NCBI GenBank assembly: GCA_036320915.1 | Contig: JAXBDG010000004.1 | Location: 1,922,001-1,986,000, forward strand | DNA length: 64,000 nucleotides | Source: Linnemannia elongata | Lineage: Eukaryota; Mortierellomycota; Mortierellomycetes; Mortierellales; Mortierellaceae | Direction of reading: 5' to 3' | Shown here: positions 13,739-24,625 of the stretch, one piece after another | Numbering within the stretch: the stretch's first letter is position 1 | How the letters are laid out: the number at the start of each line of letters is the position of its first letter | Made by a program: the position numbers and the translations under genes | The notes under the pieces: model-generated | Seen by the model: only the letters and a program-made list of their open reading frames with translations | Database searches by the model: none | Told to the model about the DNA's origin: nothing

Positions 13739-16700
13739 ATGAAGACAAGGCAGGCTCGAGAAATCTGTCTGAGAGTCGTCTCTTGGCTCCCCGTCGGCAT
13801 CTGTAAGAAAACGCCTTAACCCTACCCTACCTTCCCCTGGACGTCGTTCTTTGATGAGCCCCACCCTCTGTTCACTTCTCGCTTTGACGCAAAAAAGTGA
13901 AACCCTTCACTTTGTTCTCTGGAAGTCCATCTTTTGAATAAAGAAGCTGACATTCATTTACTCATTGACGTTCCCCTTCGACTTAGGTCTCGCCTTGGTC
14001 AGTTGGAGTTACCTGGTGTTCATATTCTCTCTCTGCCGATATCTATTCACACACGACCATGTCCTTCAAGGTAAATCGTCAAGGGTCTCTTGGCCTTTTT
14101 TATCTTTGAAAAAGGAGGGAGACAAGTAAGGACAAAAATCTGGGTACGGAAAGGAGGTGGTGACCTTTGAGCATATAACCAACCAGGCAAGGCAAGGCAA
14201 GGCAGGAAGGCGGGCTTCAACCCCCGCATTCAGGGACTACTCCGATCGGACAGGAAAAGGGTTGTGTGCTCACAGAATTACGAACACTTCCATCATGGTT
14301 TCTTTTTGTGCTTTCTTCCTAACCAACAGAAAAATAGCCAATGTGTGTATACTAACCTTCTGTTCGATCAATGGGACTCGTTAGGGATGTTTTATTTGGT
14401 CATGGTCACGACAATAGTGGTCCTCTTGATCTGGAGCTACTTTTTGGCCACCTTCACATCACCAGGATACCCCTCTGAGGTATGATGCTTGTCAGCCCAC
14501 TCGCTTGCCCTGTTACAAACCAAAATCATCGTGGATAAACAGATCCCGAAGTTGCAGCATATACTGAACAGCTCATGCACCCCCCTCCTCCCTTTTTTTC
14601 TTTGATGTTTGTTAGATTTTGCAAAAGTACTCAGGATACAACAGTGCAGGTCATCAGGAGGAAGCTGTTAACGTTGGGCTACTGGAACCTGAGCAGTTCT
14701 ATCTCTCGCCCTCCCCTAGCGCTAACAACTCACCACTGATGGCTGGAGGGCGACGATCGGTGGTTGTCAAAGATCGTAGTAGACAGACAGTAACTACGGC
14801 GCAGCATGGAGTCGACAGATTCTCGGAAGACATTGATATTGCAGATTCGACGACCTTGCATCCAGCCCACGCACATAGTGCCTCGTGGTCTCAGCAGACC
14901 TACCCTATCTCACACGATCACCATCATCCCACGGCATCGATTCATACACCACCACCATTGGAGCCCATTCCTGGCAAGCAACAATTGCACACAGTCGTCG
15001 AACTCTCGGACGATGCGCTGGATGGCAGGACGGTTCACGAGAACTATGGAAATGAGCGAATCGAAGGAAGAGGTCGGGGGGGATATGAAGGCGATGAGGA
15101 GGATGCAGAAGACAATATGCCATTGGGACTCTCGTCGACCAGGCGGTTTACGGTCAAGCGGGATGGTAAAATGCGATACTGCCAAAAGTGCAAGTAAGTC
15201 GCAGTCTGTGGATCGTAACTTAACTATTACAGTAGCAGCTGGAAACGAGGAGTGTCAAGATCCATGCGCCCTTTTTTCCTAGCTAGAGGATCCGAACTCT
15301 AACTGAACTCTTTCTTTATGGCGACTATATCCAATAGATTTGAGAAGCCAGATCGGACGCATCACTGTTCCTCCTGCAACCGGTGTGTTCTCAAGATGGA
15401 TCACCACTGCCCATGGCTCAACAATTGTGTCGGACACAAGAACTACAAGGCCTTTTATGTAAGCACTAGGACTCAACACCAGGACCGCAGCGTGGCTGCC
15501 GTGATAGGAAGTTACTACTCACCTGGAAGTTGATCTGACCATTATTTATATCCTATTTTTCATTCTTTGTAGCTTTTCGTTCTATGGACCGCGATCTACT
15601 GCATTGTCCTTGTGGCATGTACGATACCTGTCACTGCGGAGGTCATTAGCGCGCCATACGTAAGTCTTTCTTCTTGTCTTTCCGATCGATCAAAACTGAC
15701 CTTGGTCAATTTCAGAACGCGTAATAGCCATAACCTTAACGCTGCATCATTTACCCCTTCAATTATAGAGCGAAGATCTGTTTGACCCTCAATGGATCTT
15801 TATGATTCTAATTGGCATCATTTTCGGACTATGCCTGGTTCCCTTTGCAATCCACCATACACTCTTGATCAACGCCAACAAGACGACGATTGAGAGTTTC
15901 GAGAAGCACAAGTACCGGATGGGCAACCGTGGCGAAGTGATGCAGAGTCGTCTCTTGAACGTGTTTGATCTTGGTCGCAAGTAAGTCGTCTCAGTATCCT
16001 TTCTTTGTTTTCGCGATTTGGCCTTGTATGATAGATGACACGGAAGATAAAAAAAAAAGCCACGGAGCATAGACTAATCATCGTTATGGGTTTCCTTGAA
16101 TGACCTAATAGACAAAACTTTATTCAGGTGTTAGGGCCTACCTGGTACCTGTGGCTCGTGCCTGTGCGAAACTCGATCGGTAACGGATGGTCGTTCCCTG
16201 CAAGTGACTACGGGAAGAGTATGCTCCAGATGGACGATGACCTTGAAGCGTCAAGGGCGTCCTATGAGAACTACAACAACCACAACCACAACCATGGGAT
16301 CTATCCACCTCCTCCACACCGTCGTGACATGCCCCGGCACTCAATATCCCCTCTGCCGCACGACCATTTATACCCCCAGAACCAGTCTAATCCCGGATAC
16401 TCAACCTCCTATAATGCGGCGTATGATATGGAGGACAGCAGCTACAACAATAATAATAACAGCAACACGGACGACTTTGACCAGGAGCATCATTACCGAC
16501 GCGACAGCGACGATAGTGACGACGATCAGCCCGGCGGCGGTCGTGGTGGGCGGAGATTTCATCAGCCAGCACCTAGACGGTTCCGACAGCAGGGCTTCAT
16601 CCCCACGCAGCTGTTGTCGTCGGATGGTGAGGAGCCTGAAGAGTACTTATATGATAGCGACGAGCCTGCGACTATCCACTTTACGGACCATCATCGATGA
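13739..16700 (+). CDS. DHHC palmitoyltransferase (Pfa3/Pfa4-like)
   Basis: This is an integral-membrane protein S-acyltransferase that attaches palmitate to cysteines. Eight exons join in frame: 13739-13802, 13987-14070, 14385-14479, 14616-15193, 15338-15458, 15573-15659, 15769-15980 and 16112-16700, giving 609 aa. Exons 1-3 give two membrane spans and the TSPGYPSE segment. Exon 4 is a long soluble insert of about 190 aa (His- and acid-rich). The Cys-rich domain follows (YCQKCK, then HHCSSCNRC and catalytic [16 protein letters not shown] at about 290-310), then two more spans and a 190-aa disordered tail rich in Asn, His, Asp and Pro. AATAAA lies at 16767. The long loop between span 2 and the catalytic domain is the odd feature. 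Substrates unknown. Confidence 0.94.
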
Positions 16701-16892
16701 TCCTGGCATTTTACCATTATTTGCACCACTCCACTTGTACCATAAAGAATATTAATATTGTGAAAAAATAAATAAATGCAGGTAAAAAATATGTATTCTT
16801 GTAACAAATTGCTTTCGAGTGAGGAGAGGGGGTTGGGTAAGTGGGGCGAGATGGGGTAGAGGATGTCTTCAAAGTCCAATGTACTAGGCGCT

Positions 16893-18360
16893 TTAGTTCT
16901 TGGAGTTGGAGACGAAACCGGCACCTTTGTAACCCTCGGAGGAGACTCCGGAGATGGGGTTGATCTTGTTGGCACGAGCATACTCGTTCGAAGCCTCCTG
17001 CCACTCCTTGGTCAAGGTGGCGGGTCTCTCGTTACCTGTTGCATGTATGTATATGCGTGTCGTCGGGGATGGGAGAGAGACGGACAGGAAGAAGGGATAT
17101 AAGTACTTGTTACGCTGTCGTTGTTGTTGTTTTCTTTTTGGGCGTGCATATTGACTTTTTGCCCATGTTTCGGAATGTCATGGACACTATCGACCTTTTC
17201 CTTTCGGATGGGCTCCAATTGTACAGTTCCGAACACTTCACATATACACTACACTGTATGCATGGGATTTGGACATTTTGAGAAAAAATGAGAGAAAAAT
17301 AAAATGTAAAACGTACCCTTGGCGCGGATCCAGAGGAAGAGGGCTCCACTGACGCCAACGACGGCAGAGGCACCGGCAACGACCTTGACGGCATGGCCGG
17401 GTCCGGTGAGGGGGGTGCGGGCACCGTGGGGGCCGAAAGCAACCCAGTAGGCTATATTATGGGAGGAGAGGGGTGGGGAGTATCAGGGACAAAGTTGGCA
17501 TGATGAGAATCGATATGTTCAAGTGGTATGATTTTGGAGTCTGTATATTGTGTTTCTTGTCGGTGTTTTGTTTGGGCTTTGAATGGTGTGTGGTGTGTTT
17601 GAGTGTGGTGGGTCGCGAGGGAAGGAGGTTCTCGGGAGAGTGTGTTCGGAGGTGTTCATTTTTTTGTTGTTGTTGTCGCGTCCGCCTTCCTTCCTTTGCT
17701 GTGCGCGATCAGTCGTGACAAAGTGTAAAGAAGAAGCTAGCTCGGCATCCAAGAAGTCGGGCGCAAAAAAAAAGCGTGTTCTCTCCTCTCCTGATGCCAT
17801 TCGCCTGGGTCCTTTTGTGTTTAGGGAGGAAGCTGTTTGTTGAATGCTGAAGGAGCTGGGGATTAATGCGCCCCCCTGTGTCGTTTTCGATTGCTTCCAT
17901 GACACAAGTTGATTTTTGTTGAATTGAATTATTTTTTTTTGCCGCGAGTACTGTGTGGTTGTCAGGTCCAAGGGTTGCATTCGAGGTCGTTTTCTCCCAT
18001 TCGGATTCTCGTGCTCAGGAAAGATAGGGAGTAGAAGTTGAAAGTGAAGAAAGACTCGTTCCCGAAAGTGTGTGTATGTATCGACTGTTGTGTCATGTGT
18101 TGGATGGTGAAGGGTCGAGGAAGAAGGAAGGAGAAGAAAGAGAATCTCGTACCAGCCTTCTTCTGGTCAACGGTCATCTTGGACCAGTCGCCAGCCTGGA
18201 CCTTCTCGAGTTGCTTGGCAAGAGAACCTTGCTCCTGGACAGACAAGGTCTTCCAGCGCAACTCCAAGTTAGTGAGGGGGATCTCGGAGCCGACCGAGGT
18301 GGTGGAGGCGCAACGGCGCTGGGTGGCGCGGAGGGCAGGGCGAGCGAGGTTGCGGAGCAT
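16893..18360 (-). CDS. Cytochrome c oxidase subunit IV (Cox4/Cox5a family)
   Basis: This is a nuclear-encoded inner-membrane subunit of respiratory complex IV. Three exons (18360-18153, 17451-17317, 17035-16893) give 161 aa. The first 20 residues are Arg-rich and lack acidic residues, as in a mitochondrial presequence. IPLTNLELRWKTLS and LEKVQAGDW follow, then AYWVAFGPHG, a single membrane span (VKVVAGASAVVGVSGALFLW) and the conserved matrix-side or intermembrane tail LTKEWQEASNEYARANKINP. It is convergent with the DHHC gene, 192 bases apart. Assignment is strong. In S. cerevisiae naming it would be the Cox5a/Cox5b counterpart. Confidence 0.93.
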
Positions 18361-18743
18361 CGTGTTAGTTTCGGTATGAAGGGAAGGAGAGGAGATAAGG
18401 TGAAGAAATCGGGCAGGCTAGAAAAAATCACCGAGGTCCTTTCAATTAGACATCGGTCGGGGAAGGGGGATCGCCTTTCGAAAAAAATGTCGACGTCACC
18501 GTGTTATTTATGGGAGTAGTTCATTCTACGGCCATTGGACATAAAAAGTCGCGTAGAAAGCATGGGGAAGAGCACGAAGGATTGAAATTCTATGGTGGTG
18601 GTTTATTGAAGAAGACTTCGAGTGGAGATGGTAATGATGCGAGGCAGCTTGGTTGATAGCATACAATGACTAAGGGCGAAGGATGAAGAGAAACAGGATG
18701 AAACGAAAAAATGATAAAAACAAGTAAATGAGAAGAAAGCAAA
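18361..18743. other. Short intergenic spacer, COX4 promoter and MRPL16 3' end
   Basis: Both flanking genes are on the minus strand. This 383-base gap therefore holds the COX4 promoter and the MRPL16 3' UTR. No further gene is seen. Confidence 0.5.
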
Positions 18744-19556
18744 CTATGCGACAACCTCAGCCTCCTTGGCAACGACAGCGGGGGCAATAGGGGTAGCAGC
18801 AGGAGCAGGGGTAACGGCCTTGATGGAGGCAGCGCCAGGGATGGCACGGGGGATCTTAGGAGGCTTGATCTGCTCAGCCTTGACCACAAACTCGACAGCG
18901 ACAGGCAATTTCGTTGAAGCCAATCTCAGAGCCTCCTTGGCGTGCTCACGACGGATTCCGCCACCTCCAATCTCAAAGATGATACGGTTGAGTCCCACGC
19001 GGGTAGCGTAGTAGTCGACCGATCCCTTTCCTTTGCCCATACGAGACTCGCCTCCCTTGGATGTGACGGGAATATCGGGGAAGACTCTGGTCCAGATCTG
19101 CGATCCCTTGACAGTCTTGATCTTCCTGCGGATGGTGGTGTGAGCAGCCTGGATCTGCTTGGCGGTCAAACGAGCGCCCTCCTTGATACGAAGTCCATAC
19201 TCTCCAAACTCGACATAGGTTCCCTTGGTAGAGCCTCCGATTGGGATTGGGATCTTGCCCTTGTGCTTCTTGCGGTACTTCATCCTCTTGGGCTGCAGAC
19301 TGTTAAAACGGCGCTGGGTCTTGTTCATGGGAGTCGCCAACGAACGCACTGCCGGTGACATGGTGAAAGCGGGGTTATGGTGGAGCGAAGGGAAGCCAGA
19401 GACATGGTTACGAATAGACAAGGGTGACGAGGTCGAACCGAAGGAAAAGTTGCGGACGAATTGTGATGGCGAGGCGGTGGTGGTTGATGCGAGAGAGGGG
19501 CGAGCTGCGCTGAGGAGCAATGGCGTCCTGGAGAGGGCCCTGAAGAGCGATGCCAT
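18744..19556 (-). CDS. MRPL16: Mitochondrial large ribosomal subunit protein uL16m (MRPL16)
   Basis: This is a mitochondrial ribosome component near the peptidyl-transferase centre. It is a single exon of 270 aa. The core (about residues 75-225) has the uL16 signatures: PKRMKYRKKHKGK, EFGEYGLRIKEGARLT, QIQAAHTTIRRKIK, and RMGKGKGS followed by YYATRVGLNRIIFEIGG. I chose the ATG at 19556 because MASLFRALSRTPLLLSAARP is a good mitochondrial targeting sequence. The frame stays open upstream to 19817, but that part is not presequence-like. An Ala/Pro-rich tail of about 40 aa extends past the usual end. Confidence 0.94.
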   Translation of the reverse strand: MASLFRALSRTPLLLSAARPSLASTTTASPSQFVRNFSFGSTSSPLSIRNHVSGFPSLHHNPAFTMSPAVRSLATPMNKTQRRFNSLQPKRMKYRKKHKGKIPIPIGGSTKGTYVEFGEYGLRIKEGARLTAKQIQAAHTTIRRKIKTVKGSQIWTRVFPDIPVTSKGGESRMGKGKGSVDYYATRVGLNRIIFEIGGGGIRREHAKEALRLASTKLPVAVEFVVKAEQIKPPKIPRAIPGAASIKAVTPAPAATPIAPAVVAKEAEVVA

Positions 19557-19913
19557 GTCTGTCTGTCTGTGTGTTGAGGTTGGTTTTGCTGAACGGAGCG
19601 AAATGCACTTCGGAGAAGTCGAGGAAGGGCAAGAGTGTCCCTGAGTTGGAGAGGAGAGGGATCGAGGTGGCTTAGACATGTTTTCAGGCCACCATCCAGG
19701 GGTGTAAGCAGTCACTACGAAAGGCCGACCATATGACGTCATCAAAGCCTCTCCAAGGGAGGCCTTCCAGACCTGTAAATAATTGCCAGCAAGGGGGTGA
19801 AGAGAAGAGGGAGGCAACCCTGAGGTCTAAAAAGATTTTTTTTCTTGTGTGGTCTTGTTTTCTTTTCTCTTTTTTCCCTCACCCCCTAATCCTCTTTACA
19901 CCAATCTAACAAC

Positions 19914-21675
19914 ATGTCTTTCCGTCCCCCCCGCACCTGCTACACCTGCGGCCAACGTACGTATCTGAGTGGTTAAATCTTGGTTTGGAGAAGTAGTGGT
20001 GGTGAACCAAGTGTGGCGGTAGTGATCGGGAAGGGAGGAGAGTGAACGAGGTGGTAGTAGTTGGGGTGAGGTTTTTTTTCTTTTTCATTCCTTCGCGCGC
20101 CAACCAGCAAACCAACCTATTCAACAAGCCGACAACCCGCATACACACATACGCTTGCCGATACATGTCAGCCCAGTTCAGTCAGTTCAAAACTGCTCCT
20201 GCGACTCTACCTTCAACAGTACCGCGACGACCTCTTTCACGATCTCGGCACCTTGGACCCTCCAGCAGTGCCTCCAGTGAATTCGTTCCTGCGGATTCAA
20301 AATGACCTCGTGATATATATTTGTGGAAGCGAGTCATTTATCACCCTCCGACACTCCATGAACTGAACAACCTGCGGCACCTGTCACAAAATATCCATGC
20401 AATATCCACGGATCCTTATGCACGGGAGATACATACTGTCCCTCCATCTCTGCGATATATCGATGATTGCCTGTGCTCTGCTTCTCTTAGGAGGATAAGA
20501 GTCCAGCCGCATTCATCGATATCCTCTTTCATTTTAATATGAAATAAGTCCTTGTTAATATAATAAAGCGAGGCGAGGACGAGGAGGTGTTGTTTATTTC
20601 CCAATAACATATCTGTCTCATCATCATGATACGTGTTGTCTTTTTGACATATCTCGACACGCACGTAAAAGGAGGTGAAGAAGAAGAATGAAAGAGGATG
20701 AGGGAGTGAGAGAGGTGTTGGCGGAGTTTTTTTTTTTTTTCTACTGTAGTTCACACTTTTTAATATCCTTGCCCAAGAGTCAATGCCCTTGCTGTTGTCC
20801 GATTGCTGATATTGTTTTTCTTTTCTTTCTCCACACATTTATTCTTATGATACTCTGTGTCGTGTTTTTGCATACGGATCTTTTCTGATTTTGCTTCTTC
20901 TGCATGAATGATACACACATCATGTCCTTGTTTGTCTGTACACATACTCGAACATAACAAACAGCCGGCCACCAGGCCCGCGACTGCCAGTCTGCCGGCA
21001 CTCCCCTCTGGTAAGTGTCTCATTGCAAGCATCATCTATCATCTTCATCCACGATATCATTGCCTTTGTTGTAATCGTGCACTAACAAGCAAATCCTCCT
21101 TTGCCTCCACCTCTCTCATAGCTACAACTGCGGTGAGTCTGGTCACATCTCCCGTGACTGCACCGGTGAGCGCAAGGAGAAGTCCTGCTACAAGTGCAAC
21201 CAGGTCGGTCACATCTCCCGCGACTGCCCCTCCGCCCCCGCTGAGGGTTCCGGCCCCGAGTGCTACAAGTGCGGCAAGGCTGGCCACATCTCCCGCAACT
21301 GCCCCGAGGGTTACTCCAGCGGTGGCGCCCGCGGCTATGCCCCCCAGGCCAGACAGACCACCTGCTACACCTGCGGTGGTTTCGGCCACATGTCTCGCGA
21401 CTGCAACCAGGGCTCCAAGTGCTACAACTGCGGTAACACCGGCCACATCTCCCGCGAGTGCCCCGAGGAGCGCAAGGAGAAGGCTTGCTACAAGTGCAAC
21501 GAGGTCGGCCACATCGTAAGTTTCCAGCTCCTGCTTTACCCTTCTTGTCAACTTTGTAGTTTTTTTGGCCCTGTGCGGTGTACTTCTTTTCTTGGTAGTT
21601 TGTCCATGGCTCTAACCCTTTGTTTTCTATTCTTACCTGCTCCTCTAGTCCCGCGACTGCCCCCAGCAGGCTTAA
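19914..21675 (+). CDS. CCHC zinc-knuckle nucleic-acid-binding protein (CNBP/Gis2/Byr3)
   Basis: This is a small cytoplasmic RNA/ssDNA-binding protein linked in yeast and animals to translation control. Four exons (19914-19956, 20965-21010, 21122-21515, 21649-21675) give 169 aa. There are seven CX2CX4HX4C knuckles: CYTCGQPGHQARDC, CYNCGESGHISRDC, CYKCNQVGHISRDC, CYKCGKAGHISRNC, CYTCGGFGHMSRDC, CYNCGNTGHISREC and CYKCNEVGHISRDC. Between knuckles 4 and 5 is a short Gly/Arg/Tyr segment. Codon use is strongly C-biased at third positions, fitting high expression. Intron 1 is unusually long (about 1 kb) and carries a hairpin at 20457-20522. Seven knuckles matches Gis2 and CNBP. Confidence 0.96.
20457..20522. 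other. Nested hairpin in intron 1 of the CNBP gene
   Basis: The 10-base arms ATATCGATGA (20457-20466) and TCATCGATAT (20513-20522) are perfect inverted repeats. Between them lies a second perfect hairpin, CTCTTA-ggagga-TAAGAG (20484-20501). This could be an intronic structured RNA or a chance palindrome. No box C/D or H/ACA pair is clear enough to call a snoRNA. Confidence 0.4.
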
Positions 21676-21838
21676 GTTTCTTCTTGTCCTACAACAGGCC
21701 TCACAAGTGTTGCGAGTTGGAAGAATATGTGCTTTGAAGCGAATGAAGTTGAATAAATATAACTTTTGTCTTTGACACCATCCGTCTTGCTCTCTTTATA
21801 TGCTTTTGTTTTATTTTGTCCATGTGGTTGTTTCTGTG

Positions 21839-23956
21839 CTACTTTTGTTTCTTTGGTTTGGTGGGTGTTCTTGTGGTCACTTGCATCTGGTTACAGGCCT
21901 GCACCAAGAGCTGTTTCCGACCCTGGGGAATAGGCTCTGCGGACTCTCGCCGGTCTAGCTCCTCCTTGATCATCAATGCGACCTCCAAACATGCCAATAC
22001 ACACCGCTTCAAACGCAGCGTGAAATCTGCGGTCTTGCTGAGAGGAAGGATCATCGACCGAATCTCATGTAGCCTAAACACGCCCATAAAATCCAGTGCA
22101 TAAAACATTGTCCGGGCATTAAACGACGTTGAACCGAACACACGCATCGAGCGGGGTGGCAACAGTCCATCCTCACAGATGTCTTTGAGCTGTGACTGGA
22201 ACGTGTCCCGTAAATCTCTCTTCAGCTTGAACTCGTCCTCGGCTCGTTTGCTGGTATCGCTCTGGGTGAGAGCCGATGCTTCGGCCAGGTAGATTTGGTA
22301 GGGTCCTCGGAAGGCCACGCCATCGGCCATATGTGCTTGCGCTTTGGTGTCCAGGAATGGGTTCCGGTGGGCATTCTTTCTTTCCTCGACTGCTTTGACA
22401 GGTACTTCGAGGTATCGCGTTTCGACTCCTGCGAGTGTTAGCGCTCCTCCGATGACGGTCCATGTCATGTCTGAGAATCCTTCGTGCTCTCGTAGGTCTG
22501 CAGGAATTCGGTCGGAGAACCGAAAGTACTTTGAGCTACAGTGAAGTAAATAATGGGAACATACACGATCAGCGTTCACATTGGATAATATGCCTAACAT
22601 CCAAAAAGTGCAGCAAGGTGGAGTACGTACTAAGAGTAGAGAATACCATGAATGTATTCAGCAACTGGATCCTGCATAGACTCGGCGCGCGACGCAGCCA
22701 AGGAATCGTCAAAAGAATGTCGATCATTCAGCGTCCTCGCCACAACATCCGCCAAACTTGGCCAAACCTCGTACGGTGTCTGTCTAGGCGAAATATCCAC
22801 CAGCGCCGCACCTAGTTGATCCGCCGTCAAGGAGAGCGCGAATCCCGATTGGCCGCTCAAATCCGCAATGTCGTCGCGTGCAAGTTCAAAGATCTGCTGG
22901 TTCTTGGATTGGTATGATCGGAAGAGTTCTAGGATGTCGTGCCCTTCTGAGGTCCATGAGATCTCCTGGTTCACGCGTGAGAAAAGGTCGAGTCCTAGGT
23001 GGGTTAAGATAATTGACGTTAGCATACTTTCATGTTTTAGAAGGTCAAGGTGGACAATAGGTGGGGGGAACTTACTTATGGGAGGTGTCTCTGGCGGGTC
23101 GCTAAGAACTCCGGGACCTCCTTGTTCTTCTGGGTCTACTACTATTCCTATTTTGGTATCAACTGTTGCGTCTTGTGTACGCTGTGGGCTTGTCTATGAT
23201 GATATACAAACGTATGAGAGAGCTCAGAAGTGAGTACTCACTTAGCACGAATGAAGAACATAACAGCACCTCGGGTTTGTTTTCGCGTTTACCTTCGGCG
23301 TTCCAGCGTTCTTCCTTTGCTTCTTCTCCTTTACATCCAAACCTGACGATGATAGATGGTGCTTTCCAGTCTTTGGTAACACTCCTGTAACAAATGTCAA
23401 TAATTAATAATTAATTAACCTTCAAAGATGCACCTATGACCATATCAAATGAACGAAAAAAAATGACGCGTCAAGTTTAACTTGAGCCCTCCTCCATACC
23501 CTCAGCAAGTTTATCACCGGCCTCCTTATTCAACTGCAACATGCCCTTCTGAATGCTATTCGTCGCCTGGTTCCTCAACTCCCTCAGCTGGATATGATCA
23601 AACGCCGTCCGCATCGCAGCAAGATTAGTACTACTACCACCGCTGCCACCACCAGACAGCTTTAGTGCATGTTTCTTCACAGCGTCGGAGACGAGGGAAC
23701 TGGACTGGATGCGTTTTAGGTCACGGATATAGGCGGCATAGTAGTTCTCGACAGAGTCTTGGTCCTTGCAATTGTTGAGATACGCCACAAGGTCACCCCA
23801 GTGCCGGGCGGCGTAGGTGTGGAAGAAGTGGCCGAGGACTAAGTTTTGTGGAGCTGGGATGTCCAGTGGTGAGGACGAAGAGGAAGAGGATGAGGAAGAA
23901 GAAGTGTGAGAATGGGGAGGAATTCTGGGACTAGGTATTGATTCTTTCGGTTCCAT
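21839..23956 (-). CDS. Unrecognised 575-aa protein, probably lineage-specific
   Basis: I do not recognise a characterised family. Five exons (23956-23500, 23384-23293, 23193-23076, 22994-22631, 22535-21839) keep one frame across all four introns and give 575 aa. The N-terminus (residues 8-30) is a Ser run. A helical block of about 110 aa follows (FFHTYAARHWGDLVAYLNN, then AAMRTAFDHIQLRELRNQA). Next come a Lys-rich linker and an acidic linker of about 70 aa. The C-terminal 340 aa look globular: DLFSRVNQEISWTSEGHDIL, TWTVIGGALTLAGVETRYLE, and ALDFMGVFRLHEIRSMILPL near the end. From memory the layout resembles large uncharacterised families in Mortierellales and Glomeromycotina; this is unverified. 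No membrane span or signal peptide is seen. Confidence 0.72.
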
Positions 23957-24109
23957 GGTGGCATCGGTTATTTGGAATGAAAAGGAATGGACGGCACGAT
24001 CAAAAATAAGAACAAGGTCAGAAAAATAACGACGTGGCTATGTTTGAGCAGTAATTCTTTTTTTTTATTATTGTCAAAGGACATCACATATGCTATCGAA
24101 CAAGGCTCT

Positions 24110-24178
24110 GTGGTTGCCATTCCAAACCGTTCAGGGTACCCTAGTGCGTCGCGCAGAGACAGCAGGGCAGACAACCAC
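24110..24178. repeat. Hairpin element A (first dimer, long form)
   Basis: The outer arms GTGGTTG (24110) and CAACCAC (24172-24178) pair perfectly, as do the inner arms CCCT (24139) and AGGG (24164). The loop begins with TGCGTCGC at 24145 and ends AGAGACA. A conserved tail, CTTTTGCCG, follows. It shares with element C a 21-base insert containing ATTCCAAACC. Confidence 0.7.
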
Positions 24179-24253
24179 TTTTGCCGTTCAGGTGAATGAA
24201 CAGCCCTGCACAGTTTCCAAAAAGAACAACAAAATATAACAAAAACTGTTCCA

Positions 24254-24301
24254 TAATTGCATACACTGTTGCGTCGCGTAGAGGCAAGGCGCAAACAATT
24301 A
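24254..24301. repeat. Hairpin element B (first dimer, short form)
   Basis: The outer arms are TAATTG (24254) and CAATTA (24296-24301). The loop TGCGTCGCGTAGAGGCA starts at 24270. The inner stem seen in the other copies is not paired here. The outer arms differ from elements A and C at two positions, and both strands of the stem changed together. Confidence 0.65.
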
Positions 24302-24380
24302 CTTCTGCAGAACTGGTCCCAGAAAAAGTGACCACAGGTTCATGCGGGTGAACACTTTTGCTCGCTCGAACAGAGAAGCC

Positions 24381-24420
24381 AAAAAAAAAAAAAAAAAAAA
24401 AAAAAAGAGAGAGAGAGAGT
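24381..24420 (+). repeat. A(26) tract followed by GA dinucleotide repeat
   Basis: Twenty-six A residues run directly into about seven GA units, lying between the two hairpin dimers. A poly(A)-like tail could mark an old retroposition, but I see no target-site duplication or RNA polymerase III boxes. Confidence 0.85.
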
Positions 24421-24432
24421 ACAAACTGCTAC

Positions 24433-24501
24433 GTGGTTGCGATTCCAAACCATAAGAGGTACCCTGCTGCGTCACAGAGAGACAACAGGGCGAGCAACCA
24501 C
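24433..24501. repeat. Hairpin element C (second dimer, long form)
   Basis: The outer arms GTGGTTGC (24433) and GCAACCAC (24494-24501) make 8 pairs. The inner arms CCCTG (24462) and CAGGG (24486) make 5. The loop starts TGCGTCAC at 24468, and the tail is CTTTCGCCGAACT. It is the closest relative of element A, 323 bases upstream. Confidence 0.72.
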
Positions 24502-24577
24502 TTTCGCCGAACTAGTTCTTGTAAAGGATCGTAGGCTCGAGCAATTGCACTATTTGTACGCTCTCAAGGATAAACGC

Positions 24578-24625
24578 GATTGCAGGACTCTGATGCGTCG
24601 CATAGAGGCAGCAGAGTAAGCAATC
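24578..24625. repeat. Hairpin element D (second dimer, short form)
   Basis: The outer arms are GATTGC (24578) and GCAATC (24620-24625). The inner arms are ACTCTG (24587) and CAGAGT (24612), 6 perfect pairs. The loop TGCGTCGCATAGAGGCA starts at 24594, and the tail is CCTTCGCCGAATTGGTC. It is the short form matching element B, 324 bases upstream. Confidence 0.72.

Noticed and set aside
21057..21551. 164-aa antisense frame in the CNBP gene
   Set aside because: It is an Ala/Val/Gly repeat produced by the opposite strand of the zinc-knuckle repeats.
24381..24420. SINE or retroposon tail
   Set aside because: There is a poly(A) run, but no target-site duplication, no polymerase III promoter boxes and no reverse-transcriptase remnant.
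24437..24619. 60-aa ORF across hairpin elements C and D
   Set aside because: It has no similarity in the other dimer at protein level. The conserved unit is the inverted-repeat structure, and copies A and B do not keep the frame between elements.
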